Assembly (NCBI GenBank): GCA_964651755.1
Contig: CAZYZD010000030.1
Location: 1-21,860, forward strand
DNA: 21,860 nucleotides
Reading direction: 5' to 3'
Source: QNZT01 sp964651755
GTDB taxonomy: Bacteria; Campylobacterota; Campylobacteria; Campylobacterales; QNZT01
Every line of letters begins with the position of its first letter. Positions within the stretch are counted from its first letter, which is position 1. The translations under genes and the position numbers were made by a program. Positions 1 through 6,761 of this stretch are shown here, piece after piece. Below the pieces are notes generated by a model. It worked only from the letters and a program-made list of their open reading frames with translations. It ran no database searches and was not told the origin of the DNA.

Positions 1-999
1 GTAGGTGATGCGATGTCTGATACATGGCAGTGGGAAGAGCTTTCCAAAAGATTTACAGTAAACGATCTTTGGGGACCATATACACTCAGAAACGGTAAAA
101 AACTGCCGGATGTTCGTGAAAAAGCGAAAGCGATGGGTTATAAACCTGATACGACAATGTATGAAATCCTCTTTGCAAACGACAGAGCGAAGTCTTACAA
201 AGTTGATTTGACAAAATTCCCTCAAAAAGGTTTTGACAATACTGAGTGTATCGGTGATAGCAGAAATGTTATAGGTTCTGACGGTAAACCATGGAAAGGT
301 TACGGTTTCATGATTCATGAATATCTCTTTGAAGAGTATGCATGGTTTGGACGTGGACATGGACACGATCTTGCTCCATTTGAAGTTTATCACAAAGTAA
401 GAGGACTTAAATGGCCGGTTGTTAACGGTAAAGAGACACAGTGGAGATTTAACGTTAAATACGATCCATATGCAGCAAAAGCAAATCCAGGCGGAGATTT
501 TGCATTCTACGGACCATTGGCGAAAAAGATTCTTCAGGGTACCCTGACTGGTCCGGATAAATCAAAAGGTAAGTTTGCATTGCCAAACAAAGCTAAAATC
601 TATGCAAGACCATACATGGATCCACCGGAGATGCCAGATGCAAAATATGACACTTGGCTTTGTACAGGACGTGTACTTGAGCACTGGCACAGTGGTACTA
701 TGACAATGCGTGTACCTGAGCTTTATCGTGCGGTACCTGAAGCACTCTGTTATATGAACCCTAAAGATGCGAAAGCAAAAGGTTTCAAAAACGGTGAGCT
801 TATCTGGGTAGATTCACGTCGTGGTAGAGTAAAAGCAAGAGTTGAAACAAGAGGAAGAAACAGACCACCGCAAGGATTGGTATTTGTTCCATGGTTCGAT
901 GAGAAAGTATTTATCAATAAAGTATGTCTTGATGCGACTTGTCCAATGTCAAAACAGACAGACTATAAAAAATGTGCGGTAAAACTGTACAAAGCGTAA
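1..999 (+). CDS. napA: Periplasmic nitrate reductase catalytic subunit NapA, C-terminal part
   Basis: The frame is open from base 1, so the first ATG at 13 is internal and the gene is cut by the window edge. About 332 codons remain of a protein that is usually around 920-950 residues in this group. NapA is the Mo-bis-MGD and [4Fe-4S] enzyme that reduces nitrate to nitrite in the periplasm; its N-terminal cluster and the Mo-binding cysteine lie outside the window. The visible part is the C-terminal molybdopterin-dinucleotide-binding region: a CTGRVLEHWHSGTMTMR stretch, then the family-typical ending with NRPPQGLVFVPWFDEK and LDATCPMSKQTDYKKCAVK. It is followed by napG, as in epsilonproteobacterial nap clusters. 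Identification is very secure from these segments and from the neighbours. Confidence 0.97.
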   Translation, partial: VGDAMSDTWQWEELSKRFTVNDLWGPYTLRNGKKLPDVREKAKAMGYKPDTTMYEILFANDRAKSYKVDLTKFPQKGFDNTECIGDSRNVIGSDGKPWKGYGFMIHEYLFEEYAWFGRGHGHDLAPFEVYHKVRGLKWPVVNGKETQWRFNVKYDPYAAKANPGGDFAFYGPLAKKILQGTLTGPDKSKGKFALPNKAKIYARPYMDPPEMPDAKYDTWLCTGRVLEHWHSGTMTMRVPELYRAVPEALCYMNPKDAKAKGFKNGELIWVDSRRGRVKARVETRGRNRPPQGLVFVPWFDEKVFINKVCLDATCPMSKQTDYKKCAVKLYKA

Positions 1000-1006
1000 A
1001 AGTTTA

Positions 1007-1028
1007 AGAGAAGGCTTTGTCCTTCTCT
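1007..1028 (+). other. Stem-loop between napA and napG
   Basis: A perfect 8-bp inverted repeat (AGAGAAGG / CCTTCTCT) with a 6-nt loop lies 7 nt after the napA stop. No U-run follows, so it does not look like an efficient intrinsic terminator. An inferred role is stabilising the napA 3' end, or partial attenuation that sets napA above the downstream genes. Confidence 0.55.
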
Positions 1029-1055
1029 CTGAAAAAAACAATATAAGGTAATGCA

Positions 1056-1904
1056 GTGAGTAAAGAGCAAAAAAAACCCAAAATCAGTGAAAGGCGGAAG
1101 TTTTTCACACTTTTAGCACAAAACGCTGGTCTTGGCGTTATGGGTGGTTTGTTATGGACAGGTTATGCTGCCAAAGCAAAATCTTCACCTTTAACTCTCA
1201 GACCTCCTGCAGCTTTGAAAGAAGAAGATTTTTTAAAAACCTGTATTAAATGTGGGCTGTGTGCAGAAGCGTGTTACAATCGACCAAGCAACATAGACAA
1301 GGAAACAGGAAAAGCGCGTCCGGCAACACTTAAAATGGCGAAAGCAGAAGATGATGTTACCATAGGTACACCATTTTTTATACCAAGAGATGTACCTTGC
1401 TATATGTGTGAAGATATTCCATGCGTACCGGTATGTCCGAGTGGTGCACTTGATCCATTGCTAGTAACAAATGAGCAGAATGAGCTTGATCCAACGATGA
1501 TGGATATGGGGCTTGCAGTTGTAGATCCCAACTCATGTATTGCTTTCTGGGGTATTCAATGCGACGCATGTTATCGTGCGTGTCCATTGCTTGATGTAGC
1601 GATTCGGCTTGAATATGACAGAAATGAGCGTACAGGAAAACATGCTTTCCTGAAACCTGTGGTAGATATGAATACCTGTACAGGTTGCGGGTTGTGTGAA
1701 CTTGCGTGTGTAACCGAAAAAGCGGCTATTTTTGTCTTACCGAGAAAAATTGCACTTGGTAAACCAGGTGCCCACTATGTTAAAGGCTGGGATAAAAAAG
1801 ATCAGCAGCGTATGGAAGGTCGTGCAGATAAAGATTTGACTACACATAACAAACGCAGTGAGAAGAAGCCTCAGGATTACCTGAACATAGATGTGGAGTA
1901 TTGA
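1056..1904 (+). CDS. napG: Ferredoxin-type quinol dehydrogenase component NapG
   Basis: NapG is a periplasmic iron-sulfur protein that works with membrane-bound NapH to take electrons from quinol for the Nap reductase. The 282-aa product begins with a twin-arginine-like signal (SERRKFF, residues 11-17) and a hydrophobic stretch to about residue 40. Four [4Fe-4S] cysteine sets are visible: C63/66/69/73, C115/118/123/127, C161/169/172/176 and C208/211/214/218. The start is GTG at 1056, because the ATG at 1051 runs straight into a stop, and an AAGG at 1045-1048 is suitably spaced. In Wolinella, which lacks napC, NapGH are known to be needed for this electron path, and no napC is seen here. The gene end overlaps the first possible start of napH. 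Confidence 0.95.
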   Translation: MSKEQKKPKISERRKFFTLLAQNAGLGVMGGLLWTGYAAKAKSSPLTLRPPAALKEEDFLKTCIKCGLCAEACYNRPSNIDKETGKARPATLKMAKAEDDVTIGTPFFIPRDVPCYMCEDIPCVPVCPSGALDPLLVTNEQNELDPTMMDMGLAVVDPNSCIAFWGIQCDACYRACPLLDVAIRLEYDRNERTGKHAFLKPVVDMNTCTGCGLCELACVTEKAAIFVLPRKIALGKPGAHYVKGWDKKDQQRMEGRADKDLTTHNKRSEKKPQDYLNIDVEY

Positions 1905-1905
1905 G

Positions 1906-2715
1906 ATGAAGTGGAGTAATTATAAATATCTTATATTAAGACGAATTACGCAATTAACACTTCTGTTTTTATATTTTGCAGGAAATGTATATGGCTGGAA
2001 TATCCTGACAGGTAACCTCTCAAGTTCATCATTGTTTGGAACTGTACCGTTAAGTGATCCTTTTGCAGTTTTGCAAATGATGGCTGCTGGAGCAACGGTT
2101 GGTATGAATGTACTGGTTGGAGCTGTTCTTATTGCACTCTTTTATGGGGTTATAGGCGGTCGTGCTTTTTGCAGCTGGGTTTGTCCGGTAAATATGGTGA
2201 CTGATCTGGCAAATTGGCTCAGACGGGTACTTTATCTGGATAAGATCGAGCGTAAAGTGTGGGTAAGTCGCAATATTCGTTATTATATGCTGGCACTGGC
2301 TTTGATTGTTTCATTTATTAGCGGGCTGGCAGCATTTGAGATTATCAGTCCCATTACGATTATGAATCGTGGTGTGATTTTTGGTTTCGGTGCGGGAGCT
2401 GGACTTCTGGTATCGATTTTTCTTTTTGATCTGTTTGTACTTAAAAATGGCTGGTGCGGGCATATTTGTCCACTTGGCGGAGTGCATTCGATGATTGGAA
2501 AGTTTAATCTTATCCGTGTTAAACATAACAGTGATAACTGTACACTTTGTATGAAGTGTAAAAATGTCTGCCCTGAAGTACAGGTTTTAAATATGATCGG
2601 AAAACGCAGTGAACCCGTCTCAATGGCGGAATGCACAAATTGCGGAAGATGCGTAGATGTGTGTGATGATGATGCACTTGGATTCAGCATCAGAAACTAT
2701 ATAAGTGAAAAATAA
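1906..2715 (+). CDS. napH: Membrane quinol dehydrogenase component NapH
   Basis: NapH is the integral membrane partner of NapG. The ATG at 1906 is preferred (269 aa) because GGAG at 1895-1898 sits 7 nt upstream; an in-frame ATG at 1891 would overlap napG by 14 nt and lacks such a site. The N-terminal segment, with the GNLSSS and TVPLSDPFA motifs, is typical of NapH. Several hydrophobic segments follow (roughly residues 15-35, 60-85, 127-150 and 155-180). Two CX3CP motifs (C89/C93 and C184/C188), a NapH hallmark, lie near the cytoplasmic face. Two C-terminal [4Fe-4S] ferredoxin motifs are at C212/215/218/222 and C243/246/249/253. It follows napG with 1 bp between stop and start, so the two are probably translationally coupled. 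Confidence 0.95.
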   Translation: MKWSNYKYLILRRITQLTLLFLYFAGNVYGWNILTGNLSSSSLFGTVPLSDPFAVLQMMAAGATVGMNVLVGAVLIALFYGVIGGRAFCSWVCPVNMVTDLANWLRRVLYLDKIERKVWVSRNIRYYMLALALIVSFISGLAAFEIISPITIMNRGVIFGFGAGAGLLVSIFLFDLFVLKNGWCGHICPLGGVHSMIGKFNLIRVKHNSDNCTLCMKCKNVCPEVQVLNMIGKRSEPVSMAECTNCGRCVDVCDDDALGFSIRNYISEK

Positions 2716-2728
2716 AGGAGAGTAAACT

Positions 2729-3343
2729 ATGAAGATAAAAAAATCATGGATTGGCTTATTGTCACTGGTAGCGATTGTTGCCGTTGGCTGTGCTGCTGGA
2801 GCTGGAAATACAGTTTCGGAAGAGTCTTTAGGACTTAGAAAAACCAATCTCTATTCAGAAGACAATACAAAACCGGTAGAGGCGAAGTATACTGCAGCAG
2901 CACCGGGAACTTCAAAGAGATTTGACAGAGCATTTGAAAATGCACCTCCAATGATCCCACATAGTGTGGATGGATTGCTTCCTATTACAAAAAACAACAA
3001 TGCTTGTCTTGGATGTCATATGCCGGATGTTGCGCCTAGTATGAAAGCAACACCAATTCCACCGTCTCACTTTGCTTCATTCAGACCAAAAACTAAAATT
3101 GGTAAAAATGGTGAAGTCATTAAAGAGGGTAAGGTAGTTTCCAATACTTCAGATATTAAAACAGTTGTGCATAAGCAAAATAAACTCTATCAGGGTAGAT
3201 TCAACTGTTCTCAGTGTCATGCACCACAGGCTCAGATTGATCCGTTGGTGAAAAATAACTTTACACCGGATTTTACAAGTAAAGATGGTGCTAAAAAATC
3301 AAATCTTATTGATGTAATCAATGAAGGTGTAGACGTACAATAG
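2729..3343 (+). CDS. napB: Diheme cytochrome c NapB, first copy (putative lipoprotein)
   Basis: NapB is the small diheme c-type cytochrome that hands electrons to NapA. The 204-aa product has two heme-binding CXXCH motifs, C93LGCH97 and C160SQCH164, with H78 and H115 as candidate distal ligands. Both sit in typical NapB surroundings (PPMIPHSVDG, PIPPSHF, CHAPQAQIDPLVKN). The N-terminus is unusual: a basic hydrophobic signal ending in AVAVGC, with C21 as a possible lipidation site, which would tether this NapB to a membrane. A GGAG site precedes the start closely. A second, about 85% similar copy follows at 3441. W. succinogenes is known to have one napB, so the pair is noteworthy. Heme content and family are clear; lipidation is inferred. 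Confidence 0.94.
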   Translation: MKIKKSWIGLLSLVAIVAVGCAAGAGNTVSEESLGLRKTNLYSEDNTKPVEAKYTAAAPGTSKRFDRAFENAPPMIPHSVDGLLPITKNNNACLGCHMPDVAPSMKATPIPPSHFASFRPKTKIGKNGEVIKEGKVVSNTSDIKTVVHKQNKLYQGRFNCSQCHAPQAQIDPLVKNNFTPDFTSKDGAKKSNLIDVINEGVDVQ

Positions 3344-3347
3344 TCAG

Positions 3348-3378
3348 AAAGAGGGAGTAATAAAACTCCTTCTTTTTT
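3348..3378 (+). terminator. Intrinsic terminator-like hairpin between the two napB copies
   Basis: A 10-bp stem (AAAGAGGGAG with CTCCTTCTTT, one G-U pair) and an 8-nt loop run into a six-base T tract, just after the first napB stop. It looks like a working or leaky rho-independent terminator. Transcription of the second napB and later nap genes would need readthrough or a promoter in 3379-3430. Confidence 0.65.
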
Positions 3379-3440
3379 AAAATTTTCTATAAAGAGATAG
3401 TGTGTTATCTTTTTGTAGAAAGTTTTTATAAGGATTGATG

Positions 3441-4247
3441 ATGATACAAAAGTTGTGTTATAGGTTGGTATTATTAGGAGTAGTAGCTGTTATCCCGTCA
3501 CAAGCGATGGATATGGAGAGAGTCAATGCACTGGCGGAGCAGATTAAAGCCGGAACAGTCGGAGTTGCAAAAAGTGTTAAAAGTGTTGCACCGGCAACGC
3601 AGGCAGAACCGATTCCCGAAGTGGTAGTTGTAGATGTTCCTGTAAAGGAAGATACACCGACACTGGCTGATGTCACTCCTGCGCAAACAGCTGTTTCAAG
3701 CAGTGGTAGTGCTAAAGGTACTGTTTCGGAAGAGTCTTTAGGGCTTAGAAAAACCAATCTCTATTCAGAAGATAACACAAAACCTGTAGAAGCAAAATAT
3801 ACAGCTGCCGCACCGGGTACATCGAAAAGATTTGACAGAGCATTTGAAAATGCACCGCCGATGATTCCTCATAGTGTTGATGGATTATTACCTATTACTA
3901 AAAAGAATAATGCATGTCTTGGATGTCATATGCCTGATATTGCACCGAGTATGTCGGCAACGCCTATTCCACCTTCCCATTTTACAAACTTCAGACCAAT
4001 GACGAAGATTGATGCAAGTGGAAAAATGATTAAAGAGGGTGTTGAAATATCTAATACCAGTGATATTAAAATAGTAGCGCGCCAGGAAGCCAAACTTTAT
4101 CAGGGACGCTATAACTGTTCTCAGTGTCATGCACCGCAGGCACAGATTGATCCATTGGTAAAAAATAATTTTACGCCTGATTATAGAAATCCGGATGAAA
4201 AACATAAATCAAATCTTCTTGATGTTATCAATGAGGGTGTCGAATAG
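3441..4247 (+). CDS. Second NapB-like diheme cytochrome c with long N-terminal linker
   Basis: This is a tandem paralogue of the preceding napB. Starts at 3435 (TTG), 3438 and 3441 are in frame; 3441 is chosen because AAGGA at 3430-3434 is 6 nt away (268 aa). The N-terminus looks like a cleavable Sec signal ending near SQA (residue 22), not a lipoprotein signal. Residues about 25-93 are a Val/Ala/Pro/Thr-rich linker absent from the first copy. From residue 94 the NapB domain begins and is identical to copy one for about 60 residues, then roughly 75-80% identical. Heme motifs are at C159LGCH163 and C226SQCH230. It may be the soluble NapA partner while copy one is membrane-tethered, or an extra electron carrier; that split is inference. 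Its stop overlaps the napF start. Confidence 0.92.
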   Translation: MIQKLCYRLVLLGVVAVIPSQAMDMERVNALAEQIKAGTVGVAKSVKSVAPATQAEPIPEVVVVDVPVKEDTPTLADVTPAQTAVSSSGSAKGTVSEESLGLRKTNLYSEDNTKPVEAKYTAAAPGTSKRFDRAFENAPPMIPHSVDGLLPITKKNNACLGCHMPDIAPSMSATPIPPSHFTNFRPMTKIDASGKMIKEGVEISNTSDIKIVARQEAKLYQGRYNCSQCHAPQAQIDPLVKNNFTPDYRNPDEKHKSNLLDVINEGVE

Positions 4248-4777
4248 TGGCGAGCCGTCGTGACTTTCTGACGGCTTTTAAAAAGCCGATAGAAAATGTG
4301 GCTCAACAAGAAAAAGAACATATAATCCGACCACCATATGGATTGGATGAAGCAAAATTTACTACATTATGTATCGGGTGCGATGATAAAACATGTACAA
4401 AAGTATGTGAAGAAAAGATTATAGTCATACGTGCCGATGGTACACCGATGCTCAATTTTACTAAGAAAGGCTGTACTTTTTGTGAAGCATGTGCTATTGC
4501 ATGTGAACCAGGGGTACTTAGTCTTGAAAATGCGCACACAAGTGAAAAAATAAATGCTAAGTTTATAATTACTCCCCAATCCTGTGTAGCGCATAATGGT
4601 GTTATCTGTTTTGCATGTAAAGAGCCCTGTATAGATGATGCTATACTCTTTAATGGTATGTTTAACCCTGTAATAGATATGGATTTATGTACAGGATGCG
4701 GTTACTGTTTTGGTCGTTGTCCAACAATGGCAATCTCTTATACTGGATTGGAATTAAAACAGGAGGAGGCAATATGA
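4247..4777 (+). CDS. napF: Polyferredoxin NapF
   Basis: NapF is a cytoplasmic iron-sulfur protein thought to help mature or supply electrons during NapA assembly. The 176-aa product opens with ASRRDFLTAF, which resembles the NapF N-terminus. It carries four cysteine groups: C42/45/50/54, C76/79/82/86, C113/121/124/128 and C148/151/154/158. The start is a GTG at 4247 that shares one base with the stop of the second napB; GAGGG at 4233-4237 is suitably spaced, so coupling is likely. The 3' end overlaps the next ATG as ATGA. The position between napB and napL matches the Wolinella order (napAGHBFLD), whereas C. jejuni lacks napF. Confidence 0.9.
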   Translation: MASRRDFLTAFKKPIENVAQQEKEHIIRPPYGLDEAKFTTLCIGCDDKTCTKVCEEKIIVIRADGTPMLNFTKKGCTFCEACAIACEPGVLSLENAHTSEKINAKFIITPQSCVAHNGVICFACKEPCIDDAILFNGMFNPVIDMDLCTGCGYCFGRCPTMAISYTGLELKQEEAI

Positions 4778-5121
4778 GCTTAGAAAAAAACTATCCAAAT
4801 CTCATTGCAAAGATTACGGAACCGGTATATGATATTAGAGATTTAGTGGTTGTTGATGAAAATTATGATGACGTAGATTCCGATGAATTTGATGTTTTTG
4901 AACCAGATGAATACAATTTTTTGATATATGTAACAGAACGGGTGCAAGAAGCACTTGGTGAAGACAAACTTCAGAGTTTGATTAAGAAACTACAAATACA
5001 TGAAAAGTTTGAAACTTTTTTTGCTTCAGAAAGTGATATGTATGGTGTTAAGTCTAATTTGGATGAAGAGTCTATTGCTGAAGAGATTGTCTCTTTGATT
5101 GAAGAGGAATTAAAATGTTAA
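4774..5121 (+). CDS. Unrecognised acidic protein of the nap operon
   Basis: I do not recognise this 115-aa product. The start at 4774 is well supported: AGGAGGAGG lies just upstream and the ATG overlaps the napF stop (ATGA). It has no signal peptide or membrane segment, so it should be cytoplasmic. It is very acidic, with Asp/Glu runs around residues 25-50 (DENYDDVDSDEFDVFEPDE) and a Glu-rich end (IAEEIVSLIEEELKC). The second half looks helical. The only cysteine is the last residue. Its 3' end overlaps the napL start by 7 bp, which locks it into the nap operon. A role in handling NapA or its cofactor, or in binding iron-sulfur apoproteins, would fit the position but is pure inference. Confidence 0.85.
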   Translation: MSLEKNYPNLIAKITEPVYDIRDLVVVDENYDDVDSDEFDVFEPDEYNFLIYVTERVQEALGEDKLQSLIKKLQIHEKFETFFASESDMYGVKSNLDEESIAEEIVSLIEEELKC

Positions 5122-6074
5122 AAAAAATTATAACAGGGCTATTGGGTATTTGTATTGCGCTGTTTGCTGAAAATGTCTATACTCCGGTGCAGCAGATTGA
5201 AGTTAATGGTACAGCAAAAGATCTGGTACTTCATGAAAATCATCTTATTATCGGAACAGATAGCGGGCGTTTGCAAGTTTATGATTATGAAGCTAAAAAG
5301 TTTGTTAAAGAGATAAAAATACCTGATATCAAAGATTTTACGGGCGAAACGGTTTCTGCAACAGTTTTCAGTGTAGATTATACTGATGGAAGATATCTTT
5401 TGCTTAGTGACAGTGGTATAGGTGGCTACTCCAATCTCTGGATACATGATCACAATAAAACAGTACAATTGATTAATGATAAAGATCATAAACCTCTGAT
5501 TAAAGCGCGATTTATCGATAAAGATCATATCTTACTGGGATATCTCAGCAATGAAGCTGCATTGTATGATATTAAGAACAAAAAAGAGATTTATAAAGAG
5601 CAGTTAAGTCCTTCCAAGTTTTCCGATTTTGCGCTTGATACGGAGAAAGAAAAAGCAGCTTTTGGCTGTGAAAGCGGTGTTATCTCAGTTATTTATGTTA
5701 AAGATGGGAAATTGATTAAAGATCTTCAGGGTATCAATAAAGATAATGTCTATAAAGTGGATATCAAAAAAGATATAGTTGTTGGAGCAGGACAAGACAG
5801 ACGTGGCTCTATTTATGACTTAAAAACGGGTAAAGGTGATTTTATTCAGGGAAGTTTTCTTATTTATGCGACTGCTTTGAGTCCGAGTGCCAAACGAGTT
5901 GCGTTTGCTATGGATGAACAAAATTATATTTCTATTTATAAAGTTGATACAAAAGAGAAAATAGCACTTTTAAAAGGGCAAAAGAGTACGCTTAATGCAA
6001 TTATTTTCAAAGATGAAACAACACTTTTTTCAGGAAGTGACGACAGCACAGTTTTAATGTGGAAATTGAAATAG
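5115..6074 (+). CDS. napL: Periplasmic beta-propeller protein NapL
   Basis: NapL occurs in epsilonproteobacterial nap operons; its exact role is not settled. The 319-aa product has a Sec signal peptide (LKKIITGLLGICIALFAENV), so the mature protein is periplasmic. The rest is a series of WD40/beta-propeller-like blades: repeated stretches such as HLIIGTDSGRLQVYDYE, ALSPSAKRVAFAMDEQN and the final TLFSGSDDSTVLMWKLK. It starts inside the preceding acidic gene (7-bp overlap) and is followed after 32 bp by napD. The order napF-(x)-napL-napD supports the call, which rests on fold and synteny more than on a diagnostic motif. Confidence 0.85.
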   Translation: MLKKIITGLLGICIALFAENVYTPVQQIEVNGTAKDLVLHENHLIIGTDSGRLQVYDYEAKKFVKEIKIPDIKDFTGETVSATVFSVDYTDGRYLLLSDSGIGGYSNLWIHDHNKTVQLINDKDHKPLIKARFIDKDHILLGYLSNEAALYDIKNKKEIYKEQLSPSKFSDFALDTEKEKAAFGCESGVISVIYVKDGKLIKDLQGINKDNVYKVDIKKDIVVGAGQDRRGSIYDLKTGKGDFIQGSFLIYATALSPSAKRVAFAMDEQNYISIYKVDTKEKIALLKGQKSTLNAIIFKDETTLFSGSDDSTVLMWKLK

Positions 6075-6106
6075 AATAATATATTAAACTTAGAAAAGGA
6101 ACAGAT

Positions 6107-6454
6107 ATGAATATCTCAAGTATTGTAATACAATGTAGACAGGAAAATTTTGAGAAAGTAAAAGAGTGGTGTGAGAAGAGTGAGCTTTGCGACTATCACT
6201 TTGGAGACGCATCGATGGGTAAGATTATCGTAACAATTGAAGGTGAGGGCGTAGAAGAGGAAATTGCAAAATTAACCAAAATTCAGCAAGCACCTCATGT
6301 TATTACCGCAGATATGATGATGAGTTATCAGGAAGAACTCGATGCAGAAATCAAAAAACTTGAAGCAGCAGATACTGTACCCGCAATGCTTAATGATGAT
6401 ACAATAGATGTTAAAGACATTGTCTATAACGGTGATCTCAAAAACAAATTTTAA
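6107..6454 (+). CDS. napD: NapA signal-peptide chaperone NapD
   Basis: NapD is a small cytoplasmic ferredoxin-fold chaperone that binds the twin-arginine signal of NapA and holds back export until the cofactor is in place. The 115-aa product starts MNISSIVIQCR and contains the family-type pattern of a first beta strand, a helix (FEKVKEWCEKS) and a strand with GKIIVTIEGE. It continues with IAKLTKIQQAPHVITADMMM and a more variable acidic C-terminal tail that makes it longer than many NapD proteins (about 80-90 aa). GGA at the end of AAAAGGA sits 7-8 nt before the ATG. It is the last recognisable nap gene, as in Wolinella. Confidence 0.88.
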   Translation: MNISSIVIQCRQENFEKVKEWCEKSELCDYHFGDASMGKIIVTIEGEGVEEEIAKLTKIQQAPHVITADMMMSYQEELDAEIKKLEAADTVPAMLNDDTIDVKDIVYNGDLKNKF

Positions 6455-6460
6455 CTGTAT

Positions 6461-6483
6461 GACAGAAGTATAAAACTTCTGTC
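6461..6483 (+). other. Stem-loop after napD
   Basis: A perfect 8-bp inverted repeat (GACAGAAG / CTTCTGTC) around a 7-nt AT loop lies 6 nt after the napD stop. No T tract follows, so it is a weak terminator at best. It may mark the 3' end of the nap transcript or protect it. Confidence 0.5.
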
Positions 6484-6541
6484 GGCAAGTGGTAATCCTC
6501 CCATTTCCCAACCCCTCCAAAAGTAGAGGTTAAGCTGCAAG

Positions 6542-6737
6542 ATGCAAAAAAATCGATTTTAATGATCTGCCGGAAATAGTGACACAAGTAGATGCCGAGA
6601 TGGTAGATGTTATTCAAAAATCTCCATATATCTATATGCATCAGATATTGGATACCGATAAAAGTGAGAAAGGGCGTTTTTGTATCCTTTTTCGTGATCA
6701 TGATACAATTTATCTCTATCTTAACGGTGATCTTTAA
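6542..6737 (+). pseudogene. Possible small gene interrupted at an A7 run
   Basis: In this 307-bp gap between napD and the siroheme reductase, one frame is open from 6534 to a stop at 6735-6737 and reads like protein (PEIVTQVDAEMVDVI, then GRFCILFRDHDTIYLYLNGD). It has no normal start. An ATG at 6542 lies just upstream in another frame and meets a stop at 6560-6562. The two frames join if the A7 run at 6546-6552 is shortened by one base, giving about 64 aa starting MQKIDFNDLPE. So this may be a frameshifted gene, a homopolymer-length switch, a sequencing error, or a gene with a non-ATG start (GTG at 6579). A GAGG at 6526-6529 is rather far from the ATG. I do not recognise the product. Confidence 0.4.
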
Positions 6738-6749
6738 AACGACTCTTAG

Positions 6750-6755
6750 TACAAT
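6750..6755 (+). promoter_or_regulatory. Possible -10 box for a leaderless siroheme reductase mRNA
   Basis: TACAAT ends 6 nt before the ATG at 6762. If used as a -10 box, transcription would start at or very near the start codon. There is no convincing -35 box, and the hexamer could be chance in AT-rich DNA. Confidence 0.3.
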
Positions 6756-6761
6756 TATCTT

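Larger units (their letters stand above)
2811..4247 (+). repeat. Tandem direct duplication of the napB coding region
   Basis: The DNA from 2811 to about 3343 is repeated from 3721 to about 4247, an offset of 910 bp. Similarity is highest at the 5' edge (the first ~50 bases differ at a few sites) and falls downstream, where many differences are synonymous. The unrelated signal sequences and the linker lie outside the repeated unit. This points to an ancient duplication of the mature domain, kept under selection or locally homogenised. Confidence 0.85.

Noticed and set aside
1891..1905. Upstream ATG for napH at 1891
   Set aside because: It would overlap napG and has no ribosome site; the ATG at 1906 has GGAG 7 nt upstream and gives the usual N-terminus.
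2283..2690. 135-codon open frame on the - strand
   Set aside because: Antisense to napH, and rich in Ser, Thr and His with no domain; napH motifs explain this DNA.
4687..4773. Upstream extension of the acidic nap protein
   Set aside because: It overlaps the conserved last iron-sulfur motif of napF in another frame, and the ATG at 4774 has a strong AGGAGG.
5139..5528. 129-codon open frame on the - strand
   Set aside because: Antisense to napL, with Ile/Phe-rich low-complexity product and no ribosome site.
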